Assembly: GCA_026120185.1 (NCBI GenBank)
Contig: JANUWF010002207.1
Span: 1,674,001 to 1,738,000, forward strand
Direction of reading: 5' to 3'
From: Voacanga thouarsii
Lineage: Eukaryota > Streptophyta > Magnoliopsida > Gentianales > Apocynaceae
DNA length: 64,000 nucleotides
Position 1 is the stretch's first letter, and every line of letters starts with the position of its first letter. Position numbers and translations under genes: made by a program. Shown piece after piece: positions 45,703 to 56,934 of the stretch. The notes beneath the pieces are model-generated. The model searched no databases. It had not been told where the DNA came from and was given only the letters and a program-made list of their open reading frames with translations.

Positions 45703-46672
45703 AAAACTTGATACGTAAATTTTGAGCACATAAAAATCATCAAATTTAAATCTATCCTTTAGTCACGTATTAATTAAAACATTAATCCCAAAATACACAT
45801 ATGAGCAAGTTTACTCACCGCAAGCATAGTATAGGAAATTAACGAGTATCGATCCTCAAAGGATCAAGTACACACTAATCACTTTTCATTCATTGTTTAA
45901 CCGACCCAAAAAAATATACATGACTGAAGAATGTAGGTATATGCAATTTAGACAATTATCCTAGAAAACATGATAACGAACTAACTAGCAATTATCTCAA
46001 TTAATTATCATCTTGGTATCATGAAGGAATATAAAGTAAAATTCATTCGTTTCACAAGTCATGAACCTACTTAGATAAATTTTACTTTGTTTGTCAATCT
46101 ATGGAATCTCTATATTTTGATTAATATTAACAGATTTGTCAATCAAGCTAACATAACCAAAACATGCATTAAGTACAATTCCTTATAGTTATGAAATTAG
46201 CTAATAATCCTTTGTCAAGGTGAAATCAACTTAATATTTGATCACTTAGTTATATAATCTTAACTTCATTGTTCAAATCCATTAATATTAGACAAATATG
46301 AAATCAATTCAATGAAACTCCTAACATCATTTTGTCGAGTTAATTAGAAGAACTCGCATCAATAACTAATAATAACAAGTAATCAAACACCAAAGATAAT
46401 AAAGAATTGATCAAATAACTAAATTAACACAAAATCATGAATCCCAAAGTAATGTTAAATTACAATAAAAATATTGAATACATTATTGTTAAAGAAAAAG
46501 AAAATAAAGATAAAAGAAAGTACTCATAGACAAACCTCTTTATTCACTCTTGAAGACTCTCTTGAACAATCTTCCTTGATTGGGTGAATTCCTCCTTGAA
46601 TGAGTAATTTGAACATTCCTCTATTGAAAATTCCACCACTCTATCTCTCTCCTTCTCTTGTGTTTTCTCTTG

Positions 46673-46680
46673 CTTTTATA
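46673..46680 (-). promoter_or_regulatory. E5 5' LTR TATA box
   Basis: Minus strand CCTATAAAAGCAAG, 115 bases downstream of the GC-rich cassette. Confidence 0.6.
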
Positions 46681-46794
46681 GGCCCCTTTGATGCTAAAGT
46701 CGTTGCTGAAGAATCTTGACCGAGTATGAATTAGAAAATACCAAAATCTTTGGAAAATTCCCAAATTTGTGCACAGGATTTTCACCTTCTAGAG

Positions 46795-47035
46795 CAGGCC
46801 TAATGCGAGGTACCTTCGACACACCTAGCGCTAGTTACAATCTGTTCTTCTTCTGGATATTTTGCTTTGTTTTCACGGGCTAGACAGAATGGACTCGATG
46901 CCGGGACAACTTGCCAGACTTGGCCCCAAGTCTATTCTGTTTTTTTCCTAAAATTTACTTGGTTTCCTCTGCATGACCAAAATGGACTCGGCACCTAGTC
47001 CCTTGGTTGGGCCTGACTCTAGGTGCATTCTGAAA
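46795..47035 (-). repeat. E5 5' LTR U3 cassette of GC-rich units
   Basis: Three decayed units with GATGCCGGGAC, CTCGGCACCTAGTCC and GGCCTGACTCTAGG; clearer in the sister LTR at 19085-19325. Confidence 0.45.
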
Positions 47036-47699
47036 TTATTCACTTTTTGCTCGAATTTAACTCAAATCTGCACAAATTTGCCAAAAACACTTTTTACAAG
47101 CAAAATGTCAAATAGAATGGAATATGCCTAGTTATTACAACAAATGTATTGCAAAAAACCTCAAATAACTAGAAAAATAATAGTGATTTTAGCCCCTATC
47201 AAAGACCTTGATATGACTTTTTGTGGTGGCTTTTTCTTGGTGTTGTGGTGTTTTGGTGGCTATGTGTTCAGCTCAATCAAAGGGAACCAAAATAGGGACT
47301 TTTCTTGTGATAAAAAGGAGAAAGTAACCTAACTATCTACACACCCTTCAAACCCGTGAAGAACAAAGCCTCAAAGACCCTCAAGATGAATAGAAAGTTC
47401 TACTAGATTCTCACCCTAACATCCTTGAAGCAACAAAGGCAAGCAAGAACATATAGAATAGAGAAAATAGGCACCCAAATATTGAATTTCAAATTAACCC
47501 TAGAAGAACAAAGCAACTAAGACCCATTCAAAGAAAACAACATTGGATTATCCAAAAGATTTATAGACTCTTACAAAAGGAGGACTAACCCTTTAGCCTG
47601 GTCTTGAACAAGATGAACAAGGAGGCTTGGCCTCTCAAGATTCTCTCTCAAATTTGAATTAAAGTTCAGTGAATTGTCTTGTCAAAGTAATAAAGGTGC

Positions 47700-47707
47700 T
47701 ATTTATA
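47700..47707 (-). promoter_or_regulatory. E7 3' LTR TATA box
   Basis: Minus strand GTATAAATAGCACC. Immediately upstream is TAGGGTTAGGGT, a two-unit telomere-like (telo-box) motif. Confidence 0.65.
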
Positions 47708-47834
47708 CTACCCTAACCCTAGCTAAGTAATCGCTGAGGTTTAGTTACAGTTTAGGGTCAAAATAAGTCTTTACAAGCAATTAAAAGTGAAGAAAATTGG
47801 AGAAAAGCATTAAAGGGCGGAACAGTTGACGACT

Positions 47835-47982
47835 GCCCAGGGCCAAGCTAGCGCCGGTTTGGAACATCACAACAGGCACCGGTTAGGTTCTGTCTTCAGC
47901 CGGTTCTCATTTGCTTGAGTGTTGGTTTTGGACAGAATGGAGTCGGTGCCAGTTTGGCTGCAAGAAGCCGGCGCCGGCTATC
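47835..47982 (-). repeat. E7 3' LTR U3 cassette of GC-rich units
   Basis: Half sites AGCGCCGG, GGCACCGG, GTCGGTGCC and CCGGCGCCGG with TTCTGTC spacers, 128 bases upstream of the TATA box. Same design as in the Athila/Tat-type LTRs. Confidence 0.6.
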
Positions 47983-48006
47983 CTCTAGAAGCCTTCCTTG
48001 TCAAAT

Positions 48007-51000
48007 TTAATCCTCTTTTGCTGACGGCTTAAGTTCCTGTTGGAGTCCTTCGCGGATGGCCATCAACACGAACTCTTAGCTCGCTTCCTTAACCCTCCAA
48101 TCCTCCTTCATCCTCAAGCATTGTTTGATGATCAATTGAAAATCATCTTGAAGCTTCTTGGTCCTCGCTCTAGTTATCGGTCCTTGTCCTCCATGATGAA
48201 GTGGAGTCTCATTATCTCCCCCTCCTTAAAAAGGATTCGTCTTCGAATCTTCGCCATCATCTACATCAAAAGGAGAGAGGCCAATAATATTAAAGGTAGC
48301 ACTAACATGATACTCACCCTGTAGATCTATCTTGTAAGCATTTTCTCTAACTTTGGCAAGAACTTGAAATGGTCCATCCCTCCTTGGATCAAGTCTGCTT
48401 CGGCGTTGCGTGGGGAATCTCTCCCTGCAAAGGTGCACCCATACCCAATTGCCCAGCTCAAAAGAAACCTTTTTCCTTCCTTGATTGTGCTTATAGCCGA
48501 TCTCTTCGTTACATTTTGCATTGGTTTCCTTCACCTTCTCATGGAGTGCCTTCACCATTTCTACTTTCTTAGCTCCATCAAAGTTCAATCGTTCACCTAT
48601 AGGCAAAGGAACCAAATCTAAAGAAGTTAGAGGATTAAAACCATATACAATTTCAAAAGGAGAATAAGAAGTGGTAGAGTGAATAGCTCTATTGTATGCA
48701 AACTCAATGTGAGGTAAGCACTCCTCCACATTCTTCAAGTTCTTCTTGATTATGGCCCGCAAGAGTTGGGTGAGTGTAGGATTGACCACCTCGGTTTGTC
48801 CGTCTGTTTGGGGATGACAAGCTGTGGAACATAAAAGGTTAGTCTCAAGCTTGTTCCATAAAACTCTCCAAAAATAGCTAAGAAATTTTGTATCCCTATC
48901 CGAGACAATAGTCCTTAGAATCCCATGCATTGTCACTACTTCCTTAAAAAATAAATCTACAATATATGACGCATTATTAGTCTTGGAACAAGCCACAAAA
49001 TAAACCATTTTAGAAAATCTATCAACAATCACAAATATAGAATCCTTGCCCCCCTTGGACCTAGGAAAACCTAAAATGAAGTCCATTGAAATATCAACAC
49101 AAGGCACATTAGGTGTGGGCAAAGGAGTATAAAGACCATGTGGAAGAGCTCTAGACTTAGTTTGCCTACAGGTAATGCATTGAGAACAATGTCTCTCCAC
49201 ATCCTTTCTCATTTTTAGCTAAAATAAATGTTCCTTAAGGATGCCTAAGGTTTTTACAACACTAAAATGCCCCATTAGTCCCCCACTATGGCCTTCCCGA
49301 ACTAGCAACACCCTAATAGAACCTTTTGGTACAAAAAGCCTTGTCTCCCTAAACAAGAAACCATCATGCCTATAATATTTAGCAAATGCACCTTTCTCAC
49401 AAGCATGGAAAATATCCCCAAACTCCTCATCATCAACATACAAATCTTTCACAACTTTAAAATCAAGAAGTTTAGTATCCAAAAAGTTGAGAAGTGCATA
49501 CCTTCGAGATAGTGCATCCGCTACCATATTTTCCTTACCTTTATTATATTGGATGACATATGGAAATGTCCCAATAAACTCCATCCACCTTGCATGCCTT
49601 TTGTTCAAATTTTGTTGGCTCTTGAGGTGTTTAAGGGTCTCATGATCGGTATGAATGACAAACTCTCTTGGCAAAAGGTAGTGTTGCCAATACTCTAAGG
49701 TCCTCACCAAAGCAAAAATCTCTTTGTCGTAGGTAGAATAGTTAAGGGCTGCCCCGGACAATTTTTCACTAAAGTATGCAATGGGTTTTTTTTCTTGGGT
49801 CAAGACCGCACCTATTCCCACCCCACTTGCATCACTCTCTATCTCAAAAGCCTTCTCAAAATTGGGAAGAATAAGAATTGGAGATTAGCTCAATTTGTCC
49901 TTGAGGGTTTGAAAGGCTTGTTATTGTGTTTCCTCCCACCTAAATCCCACTTTTTTCTTTACCACTTCGGTTAGAAGGGTTGCTATAGTGCTAAAATTTT
50001 GGATAAACCTCCTATAGAAACTAGCTAGCCCATGGAAACTATGGACTTGGGTAATGGTGGTAGGGGTTGGCCAATCTTGGATGGCTTTCACTTTTCCCTC
50101 ATCAACCTCAATCCCTCTTGCACTCACAATATACCCAAGGAATGTAATCCTCTCCAAGCAAAAAGAGCATTTCTCAACATTAGCATACAATCTCTCCATT
50201 CAGAGAGCCACAAGCACACTTTGAACATGATTTAAATGATCCACATATGATTTGCTATAAATTAATATGTCATCAAAGTACACAACAACAAATTTTTCAG
50301 TGAATTCCCTCAGAACATGGTGCATTAATCGCATGAAAGTACTAGGAGCATTAGACAATCCAAAGGGCATGACAAGCCACTCATACAACCCTTGTTTAGT
50401 TTTAAAAGCTGTTTTCCATTCATCCCCTTCTCGTATCCTAATTTGGTGATAACCGGATTTCAAATCAATTTTTGAGAAAATGCATGCACCAAATAGCTCA
50501 TCTAGCAAGTCATCTAGCCTAGGAATAGGATAGCGATATTTTACCGTTATGTTGTTGATAGCACGACAATCCATGCACATACGCCATGTCCCATCCTTTT
50601 TTGGCACCAAGAGAATCGGAACCGCACATGGGCTTAGGCTCTCTCTCACATGTCCCTTCTTAAGCAATGCTTCCACTTGCTTTTGCAATTCCTTGGACTC
50701 CTCTAGATTGCTTCTATATGCCGGTCGGTTGGGGATGATGGCTCCGGGTACATAGTCAATTTGATGCTCAATTCCTCTCAATGGTGGTAGTCCTCCGGGC
50801 ACCTCATTTAGGAAAACATCTTCAAACTCTTGAAGAATAGCTGCAATTTTATGAGGCAAAGACAATGTGGAATCATTAGTAGAAATATAAGAACCTTTAC
50901 ATAAAAGAAGAATAACCGGTTCCTTAGCTTCTATAGCCTCTATGACCTCACTCTCTTTTGCAAAGAAATTCACTCTCTTTTTACCTCCCCTCTCTAGGCC

Positions 51001-51261
51001 TTACTCATTTATATCCTTAATTGTCAAAAGCACTTGCTTACTCATTCTTTCTCTCAATTCTTTTTCTTGCCTCTCATCTTCTTTCTTCTCACTTTCTTGC
51101 TTTTGCTTAACTTCTAGTGCTCCCTTCTTCTTCTCATTTTCTTTCATGATTCTTTGGTCTTTGCTCACCTCACTAGGGGCCATGATGGTGAGGGTAAACT
51201 TAGTTCCCTTCTTGAGTAGGAAATAAGTATTCTTTCTCGATAGGCATGTTTCACATGCCAA
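48007..51261 (-). pseudogene. pol: E7 pol: reverse transcriptase, RNase H, integrase, with tail inside the 3' LTR
   Basis: One reading frame with several stops. RT: LLVPKKDGTWRMCMDCRAIN near 50620, YHQIRIREGDEWKTAFKT, catalytic [11 protein letters not shown] near 50270, stop at 50200, then FLGYIVSARGIEVDEGKV. RNase [38 protein letters not shown]. Integrase: CSQCITCRQTK zinc part, SMDFILGFP, VSDRDTKF and QTDGQTEV as catalytic D, D, E, ending SPFDVDDG. A TAA at 48226 replaces the codon before GGGDN; beyond it the frame crosses the polypurine tract and runs to 48007 in the LTR with GPITRARTKK. CRM elements are known for such an extension. Confidence 0.88.
48215..48227 (-). other. E7 polypurine tract within the pol frame
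   Basis: Minus strand AAGGAGGGGGAGA directly before the LTR; read in the pol frame it encodes GGGD. Confidence 0.85.
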
Positions 51262-53051
51262 TCATATTGCCAAGTCCTCCCTAGTAGTAAATGTCCCGCT
51301 TGCTTGGGCACTACATCACAAAGTACATCATCCTTGTACTTCCCCATTTCAAAAGACACCAACACTTGCTTGTTTACTCTCATTTACCCACTATTATTCA
51401 ACCATTGTAGTTTGTAAGGCTTGGGATGCTTAATCCAACTCATGTCCAATTCTTCAACCAAATCCGCACTAATCACGTTGGTGCAACTCCCACTATCCAC
51501 AATGACACTACAAGGGGTCTTGTTGATTAGACACCTAGTGTAGAAAATGTTCTCTCTTTGTTGGTGGTCTTGATCCTCAATGGCTTGTGAGCTCAATGAC
51601 CTTCTTGTAACTCCCACCAATGAGCATTCTTGTCCCACAACTTTCCCTTCATCACTCTCCTCATCTCTAATTCCCTCTTGGTTTCCTTGGTTCTTTTCTT
51701 CCTCTTCTTCTTCATGGGTAGAAACCTCACCATAAGGATTGGTATACATCGCCCTCTTTCTTGGACACTCATGGGAAGTATGTCCATATCCTAGGCACTT
51801 AAAACACTTGATGTCTCTATTCCTTTGGGGTCTCTTTATGGTTTTCCCTTTGTCCTTGTTCCATCCTTCCCTAGGTTTCTAATCTTCTCTAGGTTTCCAA
51901 GCCTCACTCGGTTTGTTGAAGTCCCTTTGATATGGTTTAGGGGCTTAATCCTTCTTAGTTTGCACCTTGCTAGTTGTGTTGGGATTTGGTAGTGTTGGTC
52001 TAGTAAATGCCATCCTCCTTAATTGCCTTTCAATCTTCATGGTGGCATGTACCATATCCTCCAAGCAATCATAGGGGTGCAATTCCACTAAATTGGCAAT
52101 CTACCTATTTAATCCTTTCAAAAATCTTGCCCTTGTAGCTCTTAGATCCTCATGGATTTGATCTCTCATCAACATAACCTCCATTTCCTTATGATAATCC
52201 TCCACACTCTTGTTCCCTTGCTTGAGTGCTTAGAGCCTTTGGTAGAGATCATTATAGTAATGGTGTGGTATAAACATTGCTCTCATCATGTCTTTCAACA
52301 AATTCTAATTAGCCACGATTTCCACTCCCATTTGTCTCCTTTGTGCACTAACTTGCTCCCACCATACCAAAGCATACTCCGAGAATCCTAAAATAGCCAA
52401 CCTCACTTTTGACATCACACTATAGTTACGGCTTTCTAGAAATATCTCCATTTTGCTTTCCCACTCAAAATAAGCTTTGGGGTCACTTTTACCATAGAAT
52501 GTAGGAACCTTCAACTTAATATGGCTCAACTCCCTTTCCACATCCTTTCCTTCTCTCCCTCCTTCTCTATGGCCCCATCCTCTATGTTGTTCCCCAAAAG
52601 CCTCGACATGATCCCCCTTATACCATTCATCAACTCCCTTAAATTCTCTTTCTAGCCCACATACATTGATCCCTCCATTCTTTCCTTGGCCTCTTCCTTA
52701 TCCTCCTCTCAATCCATGTCTTCCTCCTCTTATAGGAGCTTGTTGGATACCCCCAATAGAGTGTTCATCCCATTCTTCTCCTTGTTGGGCATGTAACAGA
52801 GGAGTGTGGGCATCACCATCCCTTATCCTTGGACTAGGCACTTCATACCGCTCTTGGCCTCTCATTTGTACAACGGTAGAAGATTGTCCAAGATAGTTTA
52901 TCAACTCCCTTGTCAAGTTTTGGAACTCGTTTTGAATTGTCCTCATCATCACTTGCATATCTTCACGTTGTCCCCTAGCATCAAATTGTTCTTCTTGAGG
53001 TCTACTAGGTCCACTTGGGTTAGACCTAGAGATTTCTTGTTCATGGGCCAT
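51165..53051 (-). pseudogene. gag: E7 gag and protease, broken
   Basis: Start MAHEQEISRSN at 53051. Capsid core LKVPTFYGKSDPKAYFEW near 52520 and SVEDYHKEMEVMLMRDQI; zinc knuckle CFKCLGYGHTSHEC at about 51770-51812; acidic linker with a run of Glu; protease with VIVDSGSCTNVISADL near 51490 and LLLGRTWQYDW. In-frame stops at 52698, 52305 and several more; a shift near 51200 leads into pol. Many stops fall where Gln, Trp or Arg codons are expected. Confidence 0.85.
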
Positions 53052-53941
53052 GGTGATGGAATATTGCCTTACACCTACAAAACAAAGAGGTTAGAAGAAA
53101 AATAGATCCCCACTCACTTCCTTGCGTGATGGCTCTCCAAATTGATCATTCTACGCTCGTGTTTGCTCTCTTAGGCTCTTTTAATGATAAGCTCACCCTC
53201 TTGCCTTTTTCTCAACACTCAAGCCTTCTTGTTCGATCCTAATTCTCCCTAATAGCTAAAGATTTAGTCCAGCTGAGTGAGTCACACAAATCAAGAGAAT
53301 TTTTCAATTTGGGGGTCTTAGGGGAATTTCAAACAAACACTTGTTGGGCACTTTAAACAATCAAGTTTTAGGTCAAGAATTCAAGAAAAAGGTGGATTCA
53401 ATCAACTCAAGAACAAGCACTAAGAACACAAGGAACAATTCTAAGTAAGAAACAAACAAGAATTATCAAAACAAAGAGACATGAACAACTCAAACTAGGA
53501 TGATGAGGAACAAAATGGTCACAAGTGCACAATAGAGAAATTGAGTTCAAGGGTCATGGAATTCAACATTAGAGTGTTATAACAAGTCACAAAAACCCAA
53601 AGAATCAAAATCAAGAATCAAAGTTCCCAACTATAGCAAAAAACACTCTCATGGAACATTTATCAAACATCTTGGCTGCAACTCGTTACTCAAGAGCAAT
53701 CAGAATTTTCAACCATATTCAAGCAAACTTTCACAAAAAACGCAAGATAAATTTTTTCCAAAGGATTATAACAACATCAAGGAGTAATTTCCCAACAGAA
53801 AATTCAAGATACAACAAAGATTCAATGACCTTTTTAAAGCATATTTTTCAATTACGGGATTTGCCCAGTTTTTTCTTTTTCTTCAGTTTGTGCGGCTCCT
53901 TTTCTTGTTTTCAAGCTTGATGGGAATTAAGCTTTTCCTTA

Positions 53942-53952
53942 CTCTGATACCA
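53942..53952 (-). other. E7 primer binding site (tRNA-Met)
   Basis: Minus strand TGGTATCAGAG, seven bases after the LTR end. Confidence 0.9.
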
Positions 53953-54450
53953 AACTCTTTGATATGACTTTTTCTGGTAGCTTTTTCTTGGAGTTGTGGT
54001 GTTTTGGTGGCTATGTGTTCAGCTCAATCAAATGGAACCAAAACAGGGACTTTAATTGTGACAAAAAGGAGAAAGTAACCTAACTATCTACAAACCCTTC
54101 AAACCCTTAAAGAACAAAGCCTCAAAGACCCTCAAGATGAATAGAAAGTTCTACTAAATTCTCGCCCTAACATCCTTGAAGCAACAAAGGCAAGCAAGAA
54201 CATATAGAATAGAGAAAATAGGCACCCAAATATTGAATTTCAAATTAACCCTAGAAGAACAAAGCAACTAAGACCCATTCAAAGAAAACGACATTAGATT
54301 ATCCAAAAGATTTATAGACTCTTACAAAAGGAGGACTAACCCTTTAGCTTGGTCTTGAACAAGATGAACAAAGAGGCTTGGCTTCTCAAGATTCTCTCTC
54401 AAATTTGAATTAAAGTTCAGTGAATTGTCTTGTCAAAGTAATAAAGGTGC

Positions 54451-54458
54451 TATTTATA
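54451..54458 (-). promoter_or_regulatory. E7 5' LTR TATA box
   Basis: Minus strand GTATAAATAGCACC, 132 bases downstream of the GC-rich cassette. Confidence 0.65.
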
Positions 54459-54589
54459 CTACCCTAACCCTAGCTAAGTAATACCTGAGGTTTAGTTACA
54501 GTTTAGGGTCAAAATAAGTCTTTACAAGCAATTAAAAGTGAAGAAAATCGGAGAAAAGCATTAAAAGGCGGAACAGTCGACGACTGCCC

Positions 54590-54732
54590 AGGGCCAAGCC
54601 GGCGCTGGTTTGGAACATCACAACCGGTGCCGGTTAGGTTCTGTCTTCGGCTAGTTCTCGTTTGCTTGATTGTTGATTTTGGACAGAATGGAGCCGACAC
54701 CGGTTTGGCTACAAGGAGCCGGTGTCGGCTGT
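54590..54732 (-). repeat. E7 5' LTR U3 cassette of GC-rich units
   Basis: GCCGGCGCTGG, ACCGGTGCCGG, GCCGACACCGG and GAGCCGGTGTCGGC with TTCTGTC spacers. Confidence 0.6.
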
Positions 54733-54965
54733 CCTCTGGAAGCCTTCCTTGTCAAATTTCATCCCCTTTTGTTGACGGCTTAAGTTCTTGTTGGGGTCCT
54801 TCGCGGATGGCCATCAACACAAACTCTTGGCTCTCTTCCTCAACCCTCCAATCCTCCTTCATCCTCAAGCATTGTTTGATGATCAATTGAAAATCATCTT
54901 GGAACTTCTTGGTCCTCGCTCTAGTTATTGGTCCTTGTCCTCCATGATGAAGTGGAGTCTCATCA

Positions 54966-56934
54966 GACCTAGATGTAAAGATAGGAAAATTAGAAAAATG
55001 TATATGCACATGATATGTAAATAATTATCTCTTTTATTTAGCGCATAGTTATTCCACTATTCTACTGAAACCAATAACTCCCACTATTGATTCGAGAGAG
55101 CCCATTGGGAGTTTTCCTAGTGGACCGGTATCCAAATTTATTAAGAATGACCTTGGGTTAGACTAACAAGCCACTATTAAGTTCAATAGTAGGAATCCAC
55201 TACCAATTACATCAAATATAATTACCATATCATTGGGTGATTAACATCTTTTAATCTTGAAACATTTACCTTACCTCGAATATTCTTTATGCTTCGGTTA
55301 GCCTAACTGGGATAATGAAATTAGTTAAACCTAACCTATTAATCATGAATTTAATTCTATAGCTTGAACATGTCCGATGTCAAGTAGGCTTGGGTTAGCC
55401 TAACAATCTGGACTTGAAAAAAAGACTCTCGTTCTTACTATATTAATAGAAGGCATTTTGTTTAATATTAACTAAGGGATTTGCCATATTGGTGGTCTGA
55501 TACATTGCATGCACAATATCAACATATTAATACATAGAAAAAAAATAGTAATGTGGTTTGGTGATGGACTTTACTATATTAATTTTCTTGAGCCACAAAG
55601 AAATTTAAATTGGTCAATCTTAAGTGTTCATGCATGATTTAGGAAGAAAGTCTTACCATCCTACATTTCGTTTTGATCACTGTCTCCTTGACTTGTAATA
55701 AATTCTAATCCTATTTAACTTATGCAATCTAATTACGTAAATCATAATAAAGAAATCTCGAGTTAAATTCAGGGAAAGTTAGATGAGTAGAGAAACTACA
55801 CAAGAAAAAGAGAGAAGGCAGGACACACATGGCCTATTTAATTCAAAACCAAATCGATAAAATGCATGAACAATTTAATTTGGTCCATAGTCTATAACCA
55901 AACCACCATGATAATTTAATGTTCAAAACAAAATTAAACATAGGATCTAATTCCAAAATCACTATTTTGGACAAATAAAATAAATTCTCAAATCAAATAT
56001 TAGAAAAAATAAATTCTCTAGTCCTAAAATCAAAATATCGAAAAACACTTGGGGTGATTTCTAGAAAAATTAATTTTCGCGAGCCTTTACTGAAAACTGA
56101 GAAAAATGATTTTTTTTTTAATAATTAATTGCCAAGCTCACGTGGGCTTCGTGAAAGCCGGTTGCGGCATCACCTAAGCCCATCGCGGCATGGACGCAAA
56201 AATTGTCCAAGCTGCGGCCAGTACAGATGAATCCAAGCATTGTTTGACCTAAAAAAAAAAGATAGTGTTCTTTTACAATCTCTAGCAGATTTCAAAAGCC
56301 TACAATTGCATATTATAGAATACTATTCCCTGGCACAATTTATTTTAGAGAACATTTTGTTGAAACAAACCAAGTAAACTATTTCCCGATTTCCATCTTT
56401 GAACGATTCAATACATATAGGCATTTATGTGGATGTAAAGGTACCTTCTACAATCAAATTGCAGAGGATATGCAGTGAAGAAGACCCAAATGTAGCAAAA
56501 ATAATTGTAAGATTCCAGCCGTTAATCCCTTTGAACAAACACTAAAGAAATAGAACATCTTTTCCAATTTCAGTTTCGTTCATCTTTCAATAGAATAGAT
56601 GTTCTGTTCTCAGAAAGCATCACAAGACGAAGAATATCTTCTTCACTCAAACAAAATTATAAAAATAATTTTCTGTAAAAATCCAAGCATGGAAACCCTT
56701 GAAAAAATGTTTTTTCACCGGAGTAAAAAAACACCATTAAAACAAGTCTTCTACAGAGACGACATTCGTCAATAAGACAACCCACAAAATAATTTCCAGA
56801 ACCTAGTGCATTGAAGATACATAACGAAGACCCAAGAGCATGAAACAATTTCATAGAAACACAGTGACTAGCATGAAATAATTTCATGGGAAAACAAAAT
56901 CCATAAACCACATATAAGGGGGCTCCGATACCAC
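54966..56934 (-). mobile_element. E10 copia leader
   Basis: Untranslated leader of a minus-strand copia element, homologous to parts of the E4 leader (AACCCAAGCCTACTTGACATC and the CTATCTTTACATCTAGGTC end before the gag ATG). Its gag start is at 17958, on the other side of E5 and E7. A GC-rich stretch with a GGCTT/AAGCC hairpin (56145-56159) and two GCGGCAT words lies about 1.2 kb upstream of the gag start. No ORF. Confidence 0.8.
56921..56933 (-). other. E10 primer binding site
   Basis: Minus strand TGGTATCGGAGCC; one mismatch to the initiator tRNA-Met site of E4. Confidence 0.82.

Larger units (their letters stand above)
44041..45708 (-). other. E5 interior, 5' part
   Basis: Resumes after E6 in a polypurine-like tract (CCCCCATACTT at 44039-44049 on the plus strand) and continues to the primer site. 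A further tract-like block lies near 44344. Holds ORF-X (44419-45319). The 350 bases between ORF-X and the primer site are AT-rich leader with ACATAT repeats, as in E1 and E3. Confidence 0.7.
17971..47201 (-). mobile_element. E5: non-autonomous LTR element with ORF-X, split by E6
   Basis: Own sequence is 17971-20826 plus 44041-47201, about 6.0 kb. On the minus strand: 5' LTR (47201 to 45709), primer site, ORF-X, noncoding region, polypurine tract (19508 to 19494) and 3' LTR (19493 to 17971). Flanks are ATGAC and AAGAC, a target duplication with one change. The E4 sequence shows what the uninterrupted target looked like (ATGACCTAGATGTAAAG in the reverse sense). Confidence 0.85.
45709..47201 (-). 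repeat. E5 5' LTR
   Basis: 1.49 kb, starting TGATAGGGGC at 47201 and ending ACGTATCA at 45709. TATA box at 46673-46680 and GC-rich cassette at 46795-47035, as in the 3' LTR. Confidence 0.88.
47209..48214 (-). repeat. E7 3' LTR
   Basis: Starts TAATGAGACTCC at 48214 and ends GTCATATCA at 47209. Encodes the last part of the pol frame. TATA box at 47700-47707, GC-rich cassette at 47835-47982. Confidence 0.92.
47209..54965 (-). mobile_element. E7: CRM-like Ty3/gypsy chromovirus
   Basis: 7.76 kb, LTRs of 1,006 bp each, perfect target duplication GACCT (47204-47208 and 54966-54970). On the minus strand: 5' LTR, tRNA-Met primer site, 0.9 kb leader, gag, protease, RT, RNase H, integrase, polypurine tract, 3' LTR. 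The CRM-like call rests on RT segments such as FHGLASFYRRF and on a pol ORF that continues into the 3' LTR. Most breaks are single stops with few shifts. Confidence 0.92.
53960..54965 (-). repeat. E7 5' LTR
   Basis: 1,006 bp, starts TGATGAGACTCC, ends GTCATATCA. TATA box at 54451-54458 next to a TAGGGTTAGGGT motif; GC-rich cassette at 54590-54732. Contains the copy of the pol tail (54752 and up) as a duplicate. Confidence 0.93.

Noticed and set aside
54752..55009. 85-codon minus-strand frame at the right end of E7 as a separate gene
   Set aside because: It is the 5' LTR copy of the pol tail with chance sequence from the flank in front of it.
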